Source of the DNA: Acanthosepion lycidas
Taxonomy: Eukaryota; Mollusca; Cephalopoda; Sepiida; Sepiidae
DNA: 64,000 nucleotides
NCBI GenBank assembly: GCA_963932145.1
Contig: OZ010616.1
Span: 49,152,601-49,216,600, forward strand
Direction of reading: 5' to 3'
Below are positions 55,390-64,000 of the stretch, piece by piece. Made by a program: the position numbers and the translations under genes. The notes below the pieces were generated by a model that did not search any database, was not told the origin of the DNA, and saw only the letters and a program-made list of their open reading frames with translations. Within the stretch, counting starts at the first letter, position 1. Each line of letters begins with the position of its first letter.

Positions 55390-56262
55390 ATGGCTTTCTG
55401 GTTAGCCAGTTTAAATGTCCGGGGCCTGAGGTCCGAGTCTCGCAGGGCGAGGCTCACTCGTGACCTTCAGCGCCTCGGGGTGAATGTATGTTGTATACAA
55501 GAGACCTGTTTTTCTTCTCATGATCGTGAGGACATACTGTCTAAGGGGTTTGCCCTTTATTCAGCCTGTTTTGATGGTCGTTCGAGGGGTGTCTCTTGGC
55601 TAGTGAGCAAGTCTTTGAAGGCTGCTTGTACCCTTGTCTTCGCGGATCCGGCGGGCAGAATTTGCGTGCTGGATGTTACCATAAAGGATAAGGTTCTACG
55701 TCTCATTGGGGTTTATGCGCCCAATGCCCATTCCGAGCGGCCTGCTTTGTTTCGGCAGATAGCGCCGTTCTTGACGACGTCTCGTCGGGTAGTTTTAGCG
55801 GGGGATTGGAATGCCGTCCTTGACCCCGATATAGATCGTATAGGGCATAAACAAGGTACTAACAACCCGGATGTGAAACGATTTCGGGACTTTATCGATG
55901 AGTTTGATCTTGTCGATAAGTTCCGGAATGAACACCGTCGGGAGGTAGCATGGACGTGGACAGCTAGTGGCAACTCGACTCCTGGGACGCTTGCGAGCTA
56001 CCTGGACCGAGTCTTAGTTAGGAGAGTCGATGTAGGGCTCTTAGGGTGTCCAAGTTTCCATTATATAGTTTATACGGATCATAGGCTTGTCCAGGTCCGT
56101 GTAAACTTAGATAAGCCTAAGGTTAGATTGGCTGGTTACTGGAAAATGAACTGTTCACTTTTTGGTGATCAGGGTTTCCGGGACCAGCTGTTACTAACCA
56201 TCCAAAGGGAATTGACGGGAGCGGTTGTGGGAAATGCCTGGTGGAGCAATTTAAAATCTTAA
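55390..56262 (+). pseudogene. LINE ORF2, APE endonuclease part
   Basis: ATG at 55390 begins MAFWLASLNVRGLRSESRRA. APE-type motifs follow: SLNVRG, CIQET (catalytic Glu), GVYAPN, LAGDWNAVLDPDIDR (Asp/Asn pair), SYLDRVLV and a TDHR end at about residue 233-236. All expected catalytic residues are visible. The frame ends at a stop at 56260-56262 in the linker where copy 2 is open. Confidence 0.85.
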
Positions 56263-56265
56263 ATT

Positions 56266-57713
56266 CGAACGTTTAATGCCGATTTTAGTCGTCGACTCAA
56301 TCTAGATAGATTAGCGGCGCAAACTGCTTTAGAAGATAAAGTCGATCGGCCTGTGAAATCCCGTGTTAGTGGGGACATAGCTTTAGCTAAGGCAGAGTTG
56401 TCCTCCTTGCTTATCAAGAAGGATCAAGCTCTGGTAGTTAGGGCTAGGTTAAAAAGAATGTCTTCTGAGGCAACGAATATGGCCGCTGAACTGCGTGCAG
56501 AGGAGAATCGAAGCGCCTCTAGGCGACATATAGCGTTGCCGGATAAGCGGACCGTGACTACAAACGCGGGCATATGTGAGGTCTTTCGGGACTACTTTCA
56601 GGATCTTTTCACCAGGGAGCCCGGTCTGAGCTCTGCTCAGTTCGACGCCTATTTAGCTGACTTTCCCTGCATCTCGGCAGCTGAAGCGGCTAGGTGCGAG
56701 GGTCCCATTACAGAGGCGGAGATCTGGGAAGCGCTGAAGCAGGTTGGCCTGGATAAGTCTCCGGGATTAGATGGTCTTCCCTACGAAGTTTACTTGAGGT
56801 TGTCGTACGTTATTGTTCCTTTGCTGGAGCTGATTTTCAACCACTGGATGAAGCAGGGGTCTTTACCGCAACGCTTCACCCGGGGTGTGATCAAGTTGCT
56901 GCGTAAGGACAAGAACGGTGGGGATGGGTTAGGGAACTTTCGCCCTTTAACGATGTTAAATACGGACTTAAAGATTTTGTCGAAGATCTTAGCCAACCGT
57001 TTGCATCTTGTCCTGTCTAGTCTGATTGGCCCTGAACAGACTTGTGCTGTGAAGGGTAGGACTATTCAGGATAACCTTCACATGGTACGCTTGATCTTAG
57101 AACAAGTCGACAGTGAAGCCGCGCTGATCAATTTAGATCAGTCGAAGGCCTTCGATAGGGTTGACCATCGATTTCTGGAGGCTGTCCTTTCGGCGGCCGG
57201 TTTCGGAGCCGACTTTCGCTCCTGGATCCGTCTTTTGTATGCGACCCCCGGTGCGCTGGTGGAAGTGAATGGGGTAAGATCGAAGCCTTTCGTATTGTCT
57301 CGTTCCATTCGTCAAGGTTGTCCGCTCTCGCCTCTGCTTTACGTTCTTGCGTTGGAACCATTCCTTCGCAAGTTAAAGGCGAATCCGGTCCTGCGCGGAA
57401 TTTCCCTGCCTGGGGCTTCCACCTCAGCCATGCTGACGACGTTTCGGTTCTTGTGTCGAGCAGAGCCGAGATTGACGTAGTCAGCAAAGAGATCAGTGGG
57501 TATGAGATGGTGACAGGGGCCAAGATCAACCGCGATAAGTCTGTGGGCTTGCGGTTGGGTGCGTGGAAGGGTGTTTCTCTTCCCGGACCTTTCTCTGGAC
57601 GGATGGGCCGATCAAAATACTCGGCGTCTGGTTCGGTCCTGATCTCCAGTTGGAAATGAATTGATCGGAGGTGCAAGTGAAGGCCGAAGGTATGTGTTTC
57701 ACACATATATCCG
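56266..57713 (+). pseudogene. LINE ORF2, reverse transcriptase part
   Basis: Open again from 56353 with KSPGLDGLPYEVYLRL, FRPLTMLNTDLKILSKIL, ALINLDQSKAFDRVDHR and SIRQGCPLSPLLYVLALE. A 13-bp deletion at about 57430 removes the start of the YADD block and shifts the frame. A second, ~57-bp deletion near 57685 precedes the truncation point. Confidence 0.85.
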
Positions 57714-58497
57714 AAACTCTGATTTTTCCCGGTTTATTTCGAGGTTGTATGTCGAGGCAGCCTTTAAGAAACATTCCAAATTGACGTCGTGCTCCTCCTG
57801 GGTTTTACCGCAAACAGTTATATCATCTATATACGAAAAGGTTCCAGATAATTTGTTATCAGAAATGAAAGAATTCATAAATCGCTGAAAGGCAGAAACC
57901 CCATTAGTAACACCCATGGGTATTCGTTTAAATTGGAACAGACGATTTCCAGCTTGAAAGGCCGTATAGGGGCGATCTTCGGGGAAAATTTCAATCTGAT
58001 AGTACGCTTTGGACAAGTCAATTATACTATAGATACGATACTGGGCTATTTGGTTTACGAGATCTTCAATTCGAGGCAAGGTGTAGGCATCAAGTAAGGT
58101 GAACCGATTAATAGTCTTGGAGAAATCGACTACCAATCGTTTCTTTTTATTAGGTGACGAAGTTACAACAATTTGAGCACGCCACGGAGAGTAACTTGTT
58201 TCAATTATATCATCCTCAAGCAGTTGTAGAATTTCTTTTTCAATGAACCGAGCATCCTCCTCACGGTAATTTCGGGATTTAGTAGCAATAGGTTTGCAGT
58301 CAGGGGTCAAGTTTCGGAACAACTTAACAGGAGCACAACTGATCTTGGTTAAAGCGCAGATTTTTAGAATATCCTGAGATCCACCAAAAGAAATAGTGAT
58401 ACTCTGGTGTAGTTTTAAGAAGGGCACTCCGAGTATAATATCCATACAGGAATCAGGAAGTACTGTAAAGTCAATTTGTTTATATTCGTAATTTCCT
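57714..58497 (-). pseudogene. Inverted fragment: protease end and reverse transcriptase
   Basis: The minus strand from about 58497 reads NYEYKQIDFTVL, DIILGVPFLKLH (protease end), then YSPWRAQIVVTSSPNKKKRL, YSIIDLSKAYYQIEI, IPMGVTNGVSAFQRF and the RT active site FSYIDDITVCG, ending at KSEF at the LINE junction. The key RT residues are present, but there is no start, no RNase H and no LTR on this strand. Confidence 0.85.
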
Positions 58498-60081
58498 ATG
58501 CCTCCTATAGTTATAAATTCTTTCGGAAAACTTAAGAAAGACATTGCCGAGTCATCTGTAATAGTTAGTGATGATGAATTGCCACTTACTATTGAAACCG
58601 ATGCTTCAGAAAAGGCTATTGGAGGCACTCTTTTACAAGCTGAGCGACCTGTAGCATTCTTTTCTCGGTCGCTAAACCCCTCTGAAATACGACTTCATAT
58701 AGTCGAAAAAGAAGCATATGCCATAGTCGAATGCGTTCGTAAATGGAGAGACCTCCTTGCCGGGAAACATTTTACTATTATTACTGATCAACAAGCCGTA
58801 TCTTTTATGTTTAAACCTGCTAATCGCGGAAAAATTAAAAACGATAAAATTATACGGTGGAAAATGGAACTTCTTCCCTTTTCATACGACATAAAACACC
58901 TCCCTGGAAATGAAAACACAGTTGCGGATACCTTATCCAGAGTATGTGGTGCTGCTGCTTCTTCCTGGAAGGAACTTAAATCGATACACGATTCCTTAAT
59001 ACATCCTGGGGTACAGCACTTTTGGCATTTTGTAAGGTCTCAGAATATGCCGTATTCGCTTGATGAAGTCCGACGTGTGACTTCTGAATGTACGACCTGT
59101 GCCAAAATAAAACCCCAATTCTTCGATTCTGCTAGTAATGTTCTGATCCGTTCTACTGCACCATTTCAGCGTCTTTCCATAGACTACAAAGGGCCTGTCC
59201 TGGTATCTCCGACAGGTTACCGATATATATTTACTGTTATCGACGAATATAGTCGATTTCCCTTTGCCTTTCCTTGCCGCGATTGCTCTTCGCAAACTGC
59301 TATTCAATGCCTGACAAGTATTTTCTCCATTTTCGGGATTCCCTCGTTCATTCACTCCGATCGAGGAACTTCGTTTATGTCGGGAGAATTTAAACAATTT
59401 CTAACACGACTTGGAATTGGATGCAGTAATACTACTGCTTATAACCCTAGAGGCAATAGCCAATGCGAACGTTACAACGGCATAATTTGGAATACCATAT
59501 TATTGGCCCTGGAATCGAAACAGTTACCAATTAGTGCTTGGCAGGATGTTCTACATGATGTGTTAAATGCTATCCGCTCCCTGCTATGCACCACTACGAA
59601 TGCAACCCCCCACGAACGAATGTTCAATTTTGAAAGGCGGTCCTCCTCCGGTACTGCGTTGCCTGTTTGGTTCTGTGAGCCTGGGGAGGTATTATTAAAA
59701 CTATTCGGTGGCAAAGGTAAATATGACCCTATCGTTGAGGTGGTGGAACTCCTTGAGGCCAACCCAACCGCTGCCAAAATACGTCACAATGATGGCCGGG
59801 AAGATTCGGTGGCGCTGAGACAGTTGGCACGTTTTCCACGCCCGGATGGACCTCAAAATGGACCTGAAAATACTCAACCCGACGTGGACCATGCAGATTC
59901 AACCCTTTTGCCTGATACAGGACCCGTTAATATTTCTTCACCTTATACAGAAAATGAATCTGTGAATAATAGCCAGAATCCTGAAAGTCAGCCTTCTCAG
60001 AGGTCTGGCTCTTCCAGTGGTGAACTACCTCCACGCCGGTCTAGCAGGATTCGTAGACCAATCCAACGACTGAATTTATAA
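58498..60081 (+). CDS. RNase H and integrase of the gypsy-like element (open frame, truncated)
   Basis: Open 527-residue frame. RNase H starts at about residue 31 (TIETDASEKAIGG) with IVEKEAYAI and FTIITDQQAVSF. Integrase has HHCC (SLIHPGVQHF ... CTTCAKI), then SIDYKGP, HSDRGTSFMS and NSQCERYNG for the D, D, E residues with 35 residues between the last two, and a Ser/Pro-rich tail ending SRIRRPIQRLNL. The Met at 58498 lies at the inversion point and is not a natural start. The long open frame suggests the inversion is recent relative to decay. Confidence 0.8.
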   Translation: MPPIVINSFGKLKKDIAESSVIVSDDELPLTIETDASEKAIGGTLLQAERPVAFFSRSLNPSEIRLHIVEKEAYAIVECVRKWRDLLAGKHFTIITDQQAVSFMFKPANRGKIKNDKIIRWKMELLPFSYDIKHLPGNENTVADTLSRVCGAAASSWKELKSIHDSLIHPGVQHFWHFVRSQNMPYSLDEVRRVTSECTTCAKIKPQFFDSASNVLIRSTAPFQRLSIDYKGPVLVSPTGYRYIFTVIDEYSRFPFAFPCRDCSSQTAIQCLTSIFSIFGIPSFIHSDRGTSFMSGEFKQFLTRLGIGCSNTTAYNPRGNSQCERYNGIIWNTILLALESKQLPISAWQDVLHDVLNAIRSLLCTTTNATPHERMFNFERRSSSGTALPVWFCEPGEVLLKLFGGKGKYDPIVEVVELLEANPTAAKIRHNDGREDSVALRQLARFPRPDGPQNGPENTQPDVDHADSTLLPDTGPVNISSPYTENESVNNSQNPESQPSQRSGSSSGELPPRRSSRIRRPIQRLNL

Positions 60082-60115
60082 AACTTTTTCAATCTCTTTT
60101 GCAAGTGGGGGAGAA

Positions 60116-60334
60116 TGTTATATTTTCGTAAAAGAAAGAAAAAGAAAGAAGGAAACTAGCTTTCTTGTTCACGTGACTTTTCACACGTTCCCTTTCCTCT
60201 TTAAAAGCTGCGTTTTTCTTCCTTTTCATTCTGAATTCTTTCCTTTGCTGATTACTGACTGCTGTGAATTAAGTTCAGTAAAGCCTTAAGAAAAGGTTAT
60301 TCTATCCTTGCTTTCTTATTTGTACTACGTAACA
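60116..60334 (+). repeat. LTR of the inverted gypsy-like element
   Basis: 219 bp, TGTTATATTTTCG ... CTACGTAACA, preceded by the purine tract AGTGGGGGAGAA. No second copy is seen in the window. Confidence 0.75.
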
Positions 60335-60368
60335 TTTATGTTATTGTTTTTTCTGTGTGTTCAGTATC

Positions 60369-60583
60369 TGTTGTGGTAAACCCTCTTACAGTATAATGAA
60401 CTCTTGCTCCTCTCATAAATACAAACTGCGCGAGTCGGATGAGAAGAGGGTGAGTGGAGTAGTAGACGCAACGCTAATCTACTTATTACTAAGACTATTG
60501 TTTTGTATATATCTTCAATATACTTTTTCAACCTACCTTCGTCTTCCGTGTCTTTCTTTATTGCTCCTAAACAGGCCACAACA
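60369..60583 (+). repeat. 5' LTR of the non-autonomous element
   Basis: 215 bp; differs from the 3' LTR by small indels (for example GTGAGTGGAG versus GTGAAGTGGAGTGGAG) and substitutions. Confidence 0.9.
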
Positions 60584-60586
60584 ACT

Positions 60587-60601
60587 TGGCGACGAGGATT
60601 C
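60587..60601 (+). promoter_or_regulatory. Primer-binding-site candidate
   Basis: TTGGCGACGAGGATT three bases after the 5' LTR; the tRNA is not assigned. Confidence 0.55.
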
Positions 60602-60705
60602 GCACTTCACGGGGACTCAAAAGTAAAAAAAAAAAAAAATTGTCGTTGCCAGTGTCCACAACAATTTCGTGACGAAGATTTACGAGGATTTTTGCGTCGA
60701 CCACT

Positions 60706-61640
60706 GTGATTAAAAGGGAGTCTCTCAAAATACGGAAAATCGATTTTTTTCGTAAAAGACTTATCACGGAGGACTCCAAAAGTATTTTATTAGAACTTGT
60801 AAAATACCAGAATGCACAGCAATTACAACTCCAAGAAAGAACGGAAGAGAAGTGGCAAAAAACAATTGCTCTCTCAACAGGAAAAAATGGAAAATGTATT
60901 ACTGCAAACCCAGAAGGAAAATCGATAGAGACAGCTCGAACTTCAAAAGGAAAATTGAGAGAGACAGCTTGAATTTCAAAAGCAAGTGTCAGAAGTGACA
61001 AACCGTAGTAATCCTATTGAAAACGAATTTTCTTTTTTTGCAAAACACCATTTGGAGTGCGATAGAGAATTTGTCATACAATCCTGAGGAAGACATAACC
61101 ATTGCGTCATACTTTAGGAGGTATGAGGACTTGTATACGTCAGATTGTGCGAATTGGAGTGACTCGAAAAAAGTACGTCTTCTTCTGAGGAAACTTGGCA
61201 CATCTGAGCACACAAAATTCGTTAACTACATCCTGCCCCGTAAGACTAGCGAACTGACATTCACCTAAGTAGTAGAATTACTAACAGAGCTTTTCAGCCC
61301 AAAGACATCTCTTTTCCATAAATGAAAATGTCTTAATCTAACTAGGAAAGAATGGGAAGACTACACCACTTTTACGTCAATTGTAAACAAGCACTGCGAT
61401 GATTTTAGACTGGCGGAGCTAAGTGCGAATAACTCTAAATGCTTGATATTCGTGCAAGGACTAGTTTCAGCAAAAGATGCAGAAATTTGGCGAAGAATAC
61501 TAAACAAATTGGAGAATTAGCCGAATATAACTCTACAGCATATCGCTGAAGAATGTCAGAGGTACGTCAGTTTAAAGCAGGATTCTAAAAATATTGAAGA
61601 ATCTGGTATTGGTCACATCAAAAAAGTACGCTACAAACAG
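60706..61640 (+). pseudogene. Gag remnant of the non-autonomous element
   Basis: Fragments in several frames: a Lys/Gln-rich start (60706-60972), then NLSYNPEEDITIASYFRRYE and KKVRLLLRKLGTSEHTKFVN (61017-61268), and after a stop the continuation around 61330-61600. The RRYED...VRLLLRKLG.EH pattern is that of Gag in K02A2.6-like gypsy elements. Confidence 0.7.
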
Positions 61641-61645
61641 AAACA

Positions 61646-62107
61646 ATGTCTTCTAAAACTGAAACAAAGAAAAAACAAACAAATAAGTTACCCCCTAACC
61701 CATGCTACGGATGTGGGGCCTTACATTGGTACAAAGATTGTATGTTCCGGAATAAAAAAATTTACATTTGTAACCGAGTCGGACAGAAAAGTTCGCATTG
61801 CCGATCTAGAAATAAAACTAATAGCTGCACAAAAAGTAGAAGGTCGGACGAACGAGACGGTGCTAATATCGGGAAATTCGTGCACATAAAAATGTTAAAC
61901 AAAAGTGTAGAATTTCAACTAGATTTGGGTTCTGATTTAACTATTATAAACTTGCAAACATGGAAAAGATTGGGTAAGCCAACCATGATAAAATCTAGCA
62001 AGAATGCAAGATCAGTAAGAGGAGAAAAAATTAAATTCGAGGGAGAATTGATTACAAATATAACGTTCAACGGGAAGACTCTTAAATTAAAATTGTTCGT
62101 ACTGTAA
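61646..62107 (+). pseudogene. Zinc knuckle and protease of the non-autonomous element
   Basis: A 153-residue frame with a cysteine motif CYGCGALHWYKDC, a second CNRVGQKSSHC, then the protease core FQLDLGSDLTIINLQTW. The catalytic triad reads DLGS instead of DTGS, so activity is doubtful. The frame ends at a stop, and NLFGTDWMTQFQLW continues in the same direction. Confidence 0.75.
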
Positions 62108-62137
62108 AATACTAACAACCTATTTGGCACTGATTGG

Positions 62138-62770
62138 ATGACACAATTCCAGCTTTGGGACTTGTCTATAAATTCATACTGCCAAAAAATTAAACTACAA
62201 GACAACGTCCAGCCAGTGTTCAAAAAGAAGCGAAATGTGTCTTTTGCCTCGTTGGAACAAATAAGAACTGGAGATCTATCGAAGGTAGAAACAAAGAACA
62301 GTTCGTCTAAAAAGGCTAAAAAATTAGCTGATAAGAAAGTGAAACTGAAGAAAGTAGCAAAGGTAAAGACGGGAGTGCTCCATGTTGACAAGATGAAAAA
62401 GAGGAAAGTTTTTGTTAGAGGCAAAATAGCCAAAGCAAAGAAACTGGCTCAAGGAACACAGGCCTCTATCCCTAAACAGAGCAAGAAAGTTGCATCAGTT
62501 TCAGCAAACTCTGATCAGAAATACATTGTGTTAGACTTAAAAAAACCTGGACCAGTGAAAGTGAGTAAACGTTGTGTGCAAAAGGTTTTAGTTTCTGGAA
62601 AAAACAGCAGCAAAGGCAGCAAAAAACCGTACCGGAAAAAAAGAGACGACAAACAAAAGTTCGCAAGCTTGTTCTACGTTGAACTTGGTAAAACAAGTCA
62701 GCCAAGTTTTAAATTCCTAGCCAGATGTAAAAAGGAAACGCTTGTTTTTTGTTTTTTTTCAATAATGTAA
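62138..62770 (+). CDS. Lysine-rich ORF in place of reverse transcriptase
   Basis: A 210-residue open frame. The first ~45 residues are protease-to-RT linker and RT start (MTQFQLWDLSINSYCQKI, VFKKKRNVSFASLEQI). Then RT similarity ends and about 150 very Lys/Ser-rich residues follow (KKAKKLADKKVKLKKVAKVK, KKPYRKKRDDKQKF), with no domain I recognise. It stops about 120 bp before the 3' LTR. It could be captured host sequence, a new basic nucleic-acid-binding tail, or chance. The frame is open in an otherwise decayed element. A 24-bp palindrome around ACATGTACATGT follows at 62816-62839. Confidence 0.5.
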   Translation: MTQFQLWDLSINSYCQKIKLQDNVQPVFKKKRNVSFASLEQIRTGDLSKVETKNSSSKKAKKLADKKVKLKKVAKVKTGVLHVDKMKKRKVFVRGKIAKAKKLAQGTQASIPKQSKKVASVSANSDQKYIVLDLKKPGPVKVSKRCVQKVLVSGKNSSKGSKKPYRKKRDDKQKFASLFYVELGKTSQPSFKFLARCKKETLVFCFFSIM

Positions 62771-62887
62771 AACAAGTCATGCGGAGGAAAACTACTAAAA
62801 AGTTGATAAACATTCTTTTTTACATGTACATGTAAAAAAAAAATTATTTCTTCAGACTCCTGCAGAGTTAAGATTTTAGGAGGGGGG

Positions 62888-63108
62888 TGTTGTGGTAAAC
62901 CCTCTTGCAGTATAATGAACTCTTCCTCCTCTCATAAATAGAAACAGCGAGAGTCGGATGAGAAGAGGGTGAAGTGGAGTGGAGTAGTAGACGCAGTGCT
63001 AATCTACTTATTACTAAGACTATTGTTTTGTATATATCTTCAATATACTTTTTCAACCTACCTTCGTCTTCCGTGTCTTTCTTTCTGGTCCCTAAACAGG
63101 CCACAACA
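62888..63108 (+). repeat. 3' LTR of the non-autonomous element
   Basis: 221 bp, TG...CA ends, preceded by GGAGGGGGG and followed by GTATC. Confidence 0.9.
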
Positions 63109-63239
63109 GTATCGTTATTATTTACTTTGGAAAGAAATAATCTAATCTGGTGATCTACTTTTCATTAAAGAACTCAACAGTGTAAAACAGTCACTAGTTA
63201 ACAATGGTTTTCCTAACTACCTTATTGACCACCAAAATA

Positions 63240-64000
63240 CCAGATTGATCCCAAACCTATGACATCCCCTGATTTACCGTTCCATAGAACGATTTTTCGT
63301 TATGCAGAAGTAGACTGGGACAGCTTTCGGTATTCTTCAAACATGCTGCCCTCAAAACTGATACTCTAATCTCCGAATGGATCCTTTCTGGATGGAGTGT
63401 TTTATATCTCAAAAACTTCCAACAAAAACCAAACAGTGAGCCCTGATTTACCCATGAATGCGCTGTAGCCATATCTTATCGGAACAACTACTTCAAAATC
63501 TATCGCAAGGAGCAATGTAGTCTGTCTCTTACTTTCAGAACTGCCCGCAATCGATGTAAGAGAGTTCTGGAAAACACAAAGTTCAGCTACGCGCGATCTG
63601 TCCAGTCCAAGGTTGAAAATAAATAAAATTGATCTCACGAATTCTGGAAGATCAACTAAATTATGAACAGAAGAAAAGCGGCTGTGCCTATTATTATAAA
63701 TGGCCCCGAGGTCATATCCTCCTCGATATACAAAGCGAAGCTCTTCGCCTCGATCTTTGCCATAAACTCAACGTTAGATAAGAAAGGATGTCCCCTTCCC
63801 ACATCTCATTGAGCACAATCTCAGTAATATACTCATTTCAGCAAGAGAACTCTCTAGACTTATCAAAGTCCTCGACCACAAAAAAGCCACTGACCCAGAC
63901 AAAATTTCAGTGGTCGTCCTTAAGAATATTAACCCAGAATTATCTCCGATTCTAGCAAAGTTATGTAACTACTGCTTAAATGAAGAATCTTCCCCAAGCA
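63240..64000 (+). pseudogene. LINE fragment (CR1/L2/Jockey-like), endonuclease-RT linker and RT start
   Basis: In plus-strand frames: LPFHRTIFRYAEVDWDSFRY (about 63276), EWILSGWSVLYLKNFQQKPN, FTHECAVAISYRNNYFKIYR (about 63447) and RTARNRCKRVLENTKFSYAR, then NRRKAAVPIIINGPEVISSS (about 63665) and KATDPDKISVVVLKNINPEL near 63880, the usual linker and first RT block. Stops and frame changes make it a dead copy. It continues past the right edge. Confidence 0.7.

Larger units (their letters stand above)
52442..57713 (+). mobile_element. LINE copy 3 with 5' UTR, ORF1 and ORF2, 3'-truncated
   Basis: Follows copy 2 directly, with about 890 bp of U-rich leader, ORF1 (53336-55378, broken) and ORF2 (from 55390, broken). 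It is cut at about 57713 by the inverted part of a gypsy element. It shows what the full family looks like: ORF1 with a zinc knuckle, an 11-nt gap, ORF2 with APE endonuclease and RT. Confidence 0.85.
57714..60334. mobile_element. Ty3/gypsy-like element with its protease-RT half inverted
   Basis: 57714-58497 encodes protease end and RT on the minus strand; 58498-60081 encodes RNase H and integrase on the plus strand; a single LTR follows at 60116-60334. The RT thumb/connection (roughly 100 residues) is missing at the breakpoint and the 5' LTR and Gag are absent. It replaces the end of LINE copy 3. It is not of the CsRn1 type; clade not assigned. Confidence 0.8.
60364..63113 (+). mobile_element. 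Complete non-autonomous LTR retrotransposon lacking polymerase genes
   Basis: 5' LTR 60369-60583 and 3' LTR 62888-63108, both TGTTGTGGTAAACCC ... GGCCACAACA, flanked by the 5-bp duplication GTATC (60364-60368 and 63109-63113). A primer-site candidate (TTGGCGACGAGGATT) follows the 5' LTR and a GGAGGGGGG tract precedes the 3' LTR. The 2.3-kb inside encodes decayed Gag and protease and then a Lys-rich frame; RT, RNase H and integrase are missing. Confidence 0.9.

Noticed and set aside
57699-58628. 309-residue minus ORF taken as one protein
   Set aside because: Its ends are antisense of RNase H (above 58497) and of LINE copy 3 (below 57714); only the middle is real protease-RT sequence.

Overview
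The window looks like animal nuclear DNA, most probably from a mollusc and perhaps a cephalopod. The grounds are a spliced metazoan gene with canonical GT-AG introns, a very AT-rich background full of (AT)n and (CA)n microsatellites, and many metazoan retroelement families: Penelope, CsRn1-type Ty3/gypsy, LINEs with an ORF1 zinc knuckle, and mariner- and pogo-like MITEs. The species is inferred; no marker gene fixes it. Layout: roughly 1-23.1 kb holds the 5' half of one host gene on the minus strand. Its six recognisable exons (23103 down to 6861) read in one frame as a PWWP-domain protein that best fits GLYR1/N-PAC. The start lies in a short CpG-rich promoter and the rest of the gene would lie left of the window. 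Its introns are packed with decayed elements: a LINE at 2.5-4.4 kb, an RT-family remnant with an endonuclease-like tail at 5.4-6.8 kb, a mariner-type transposase at 7.3-7.7 kb, a hAT-like remnant at 8.2-9.2 kb and a Penelope-like element at 10.5-11.4 kb. Intron 2 also holds a 6-kb mosaic of AT-rich repeats in alternating orientation, including an ~800-bp foldback palindrome. From 23.5 kb onward the window is almost entirely retroelements nested in one another. A minus-strand Penelope-like element is split by an LTR-internal-LTR-internal-LTR array (24430-36269) whose two gag-pol genes are intact and appear identical. Next comes a second, decayed CsRn1-type element (36546-43220) whose two LTRs each carry a different MITE, so that each LTR shows the empty site of the other. 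Then there is a third, internally deleted CsRn1-type element (about 43.3-45.8 kb). Three LINE copies follow head to tail on the plus strand (46167-57713); the third has a 5' UTR, ORF1 and ORF2, and each junction carries GTGAGCTT. The right end contains a gypsy element with its protease/RT half inverted (57714-60334), a complete non-autonomous LTR element with 5-bp duplications and a lysine-rich ORF where RT should be (60369-63108), and the start of another LINE fragment (to 64000). How the parts act together: only the GLYR1-like gene is a plausible host protein gene; its product would bind chromatin through the PWWP module. The intact CsRn1-type gag-pol copies are the best candidates for a currently or recently mobile element. 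Everything else is mostly decayed. The main unusual signals are structural: the tandem LTR array, reciprocal MITE insertions, foldback repeats inside a transcribed intron, LINE junctions that look site-biased, C(UUCG)G hairpins in a LINE leader, and the polymerase-less LTR element.
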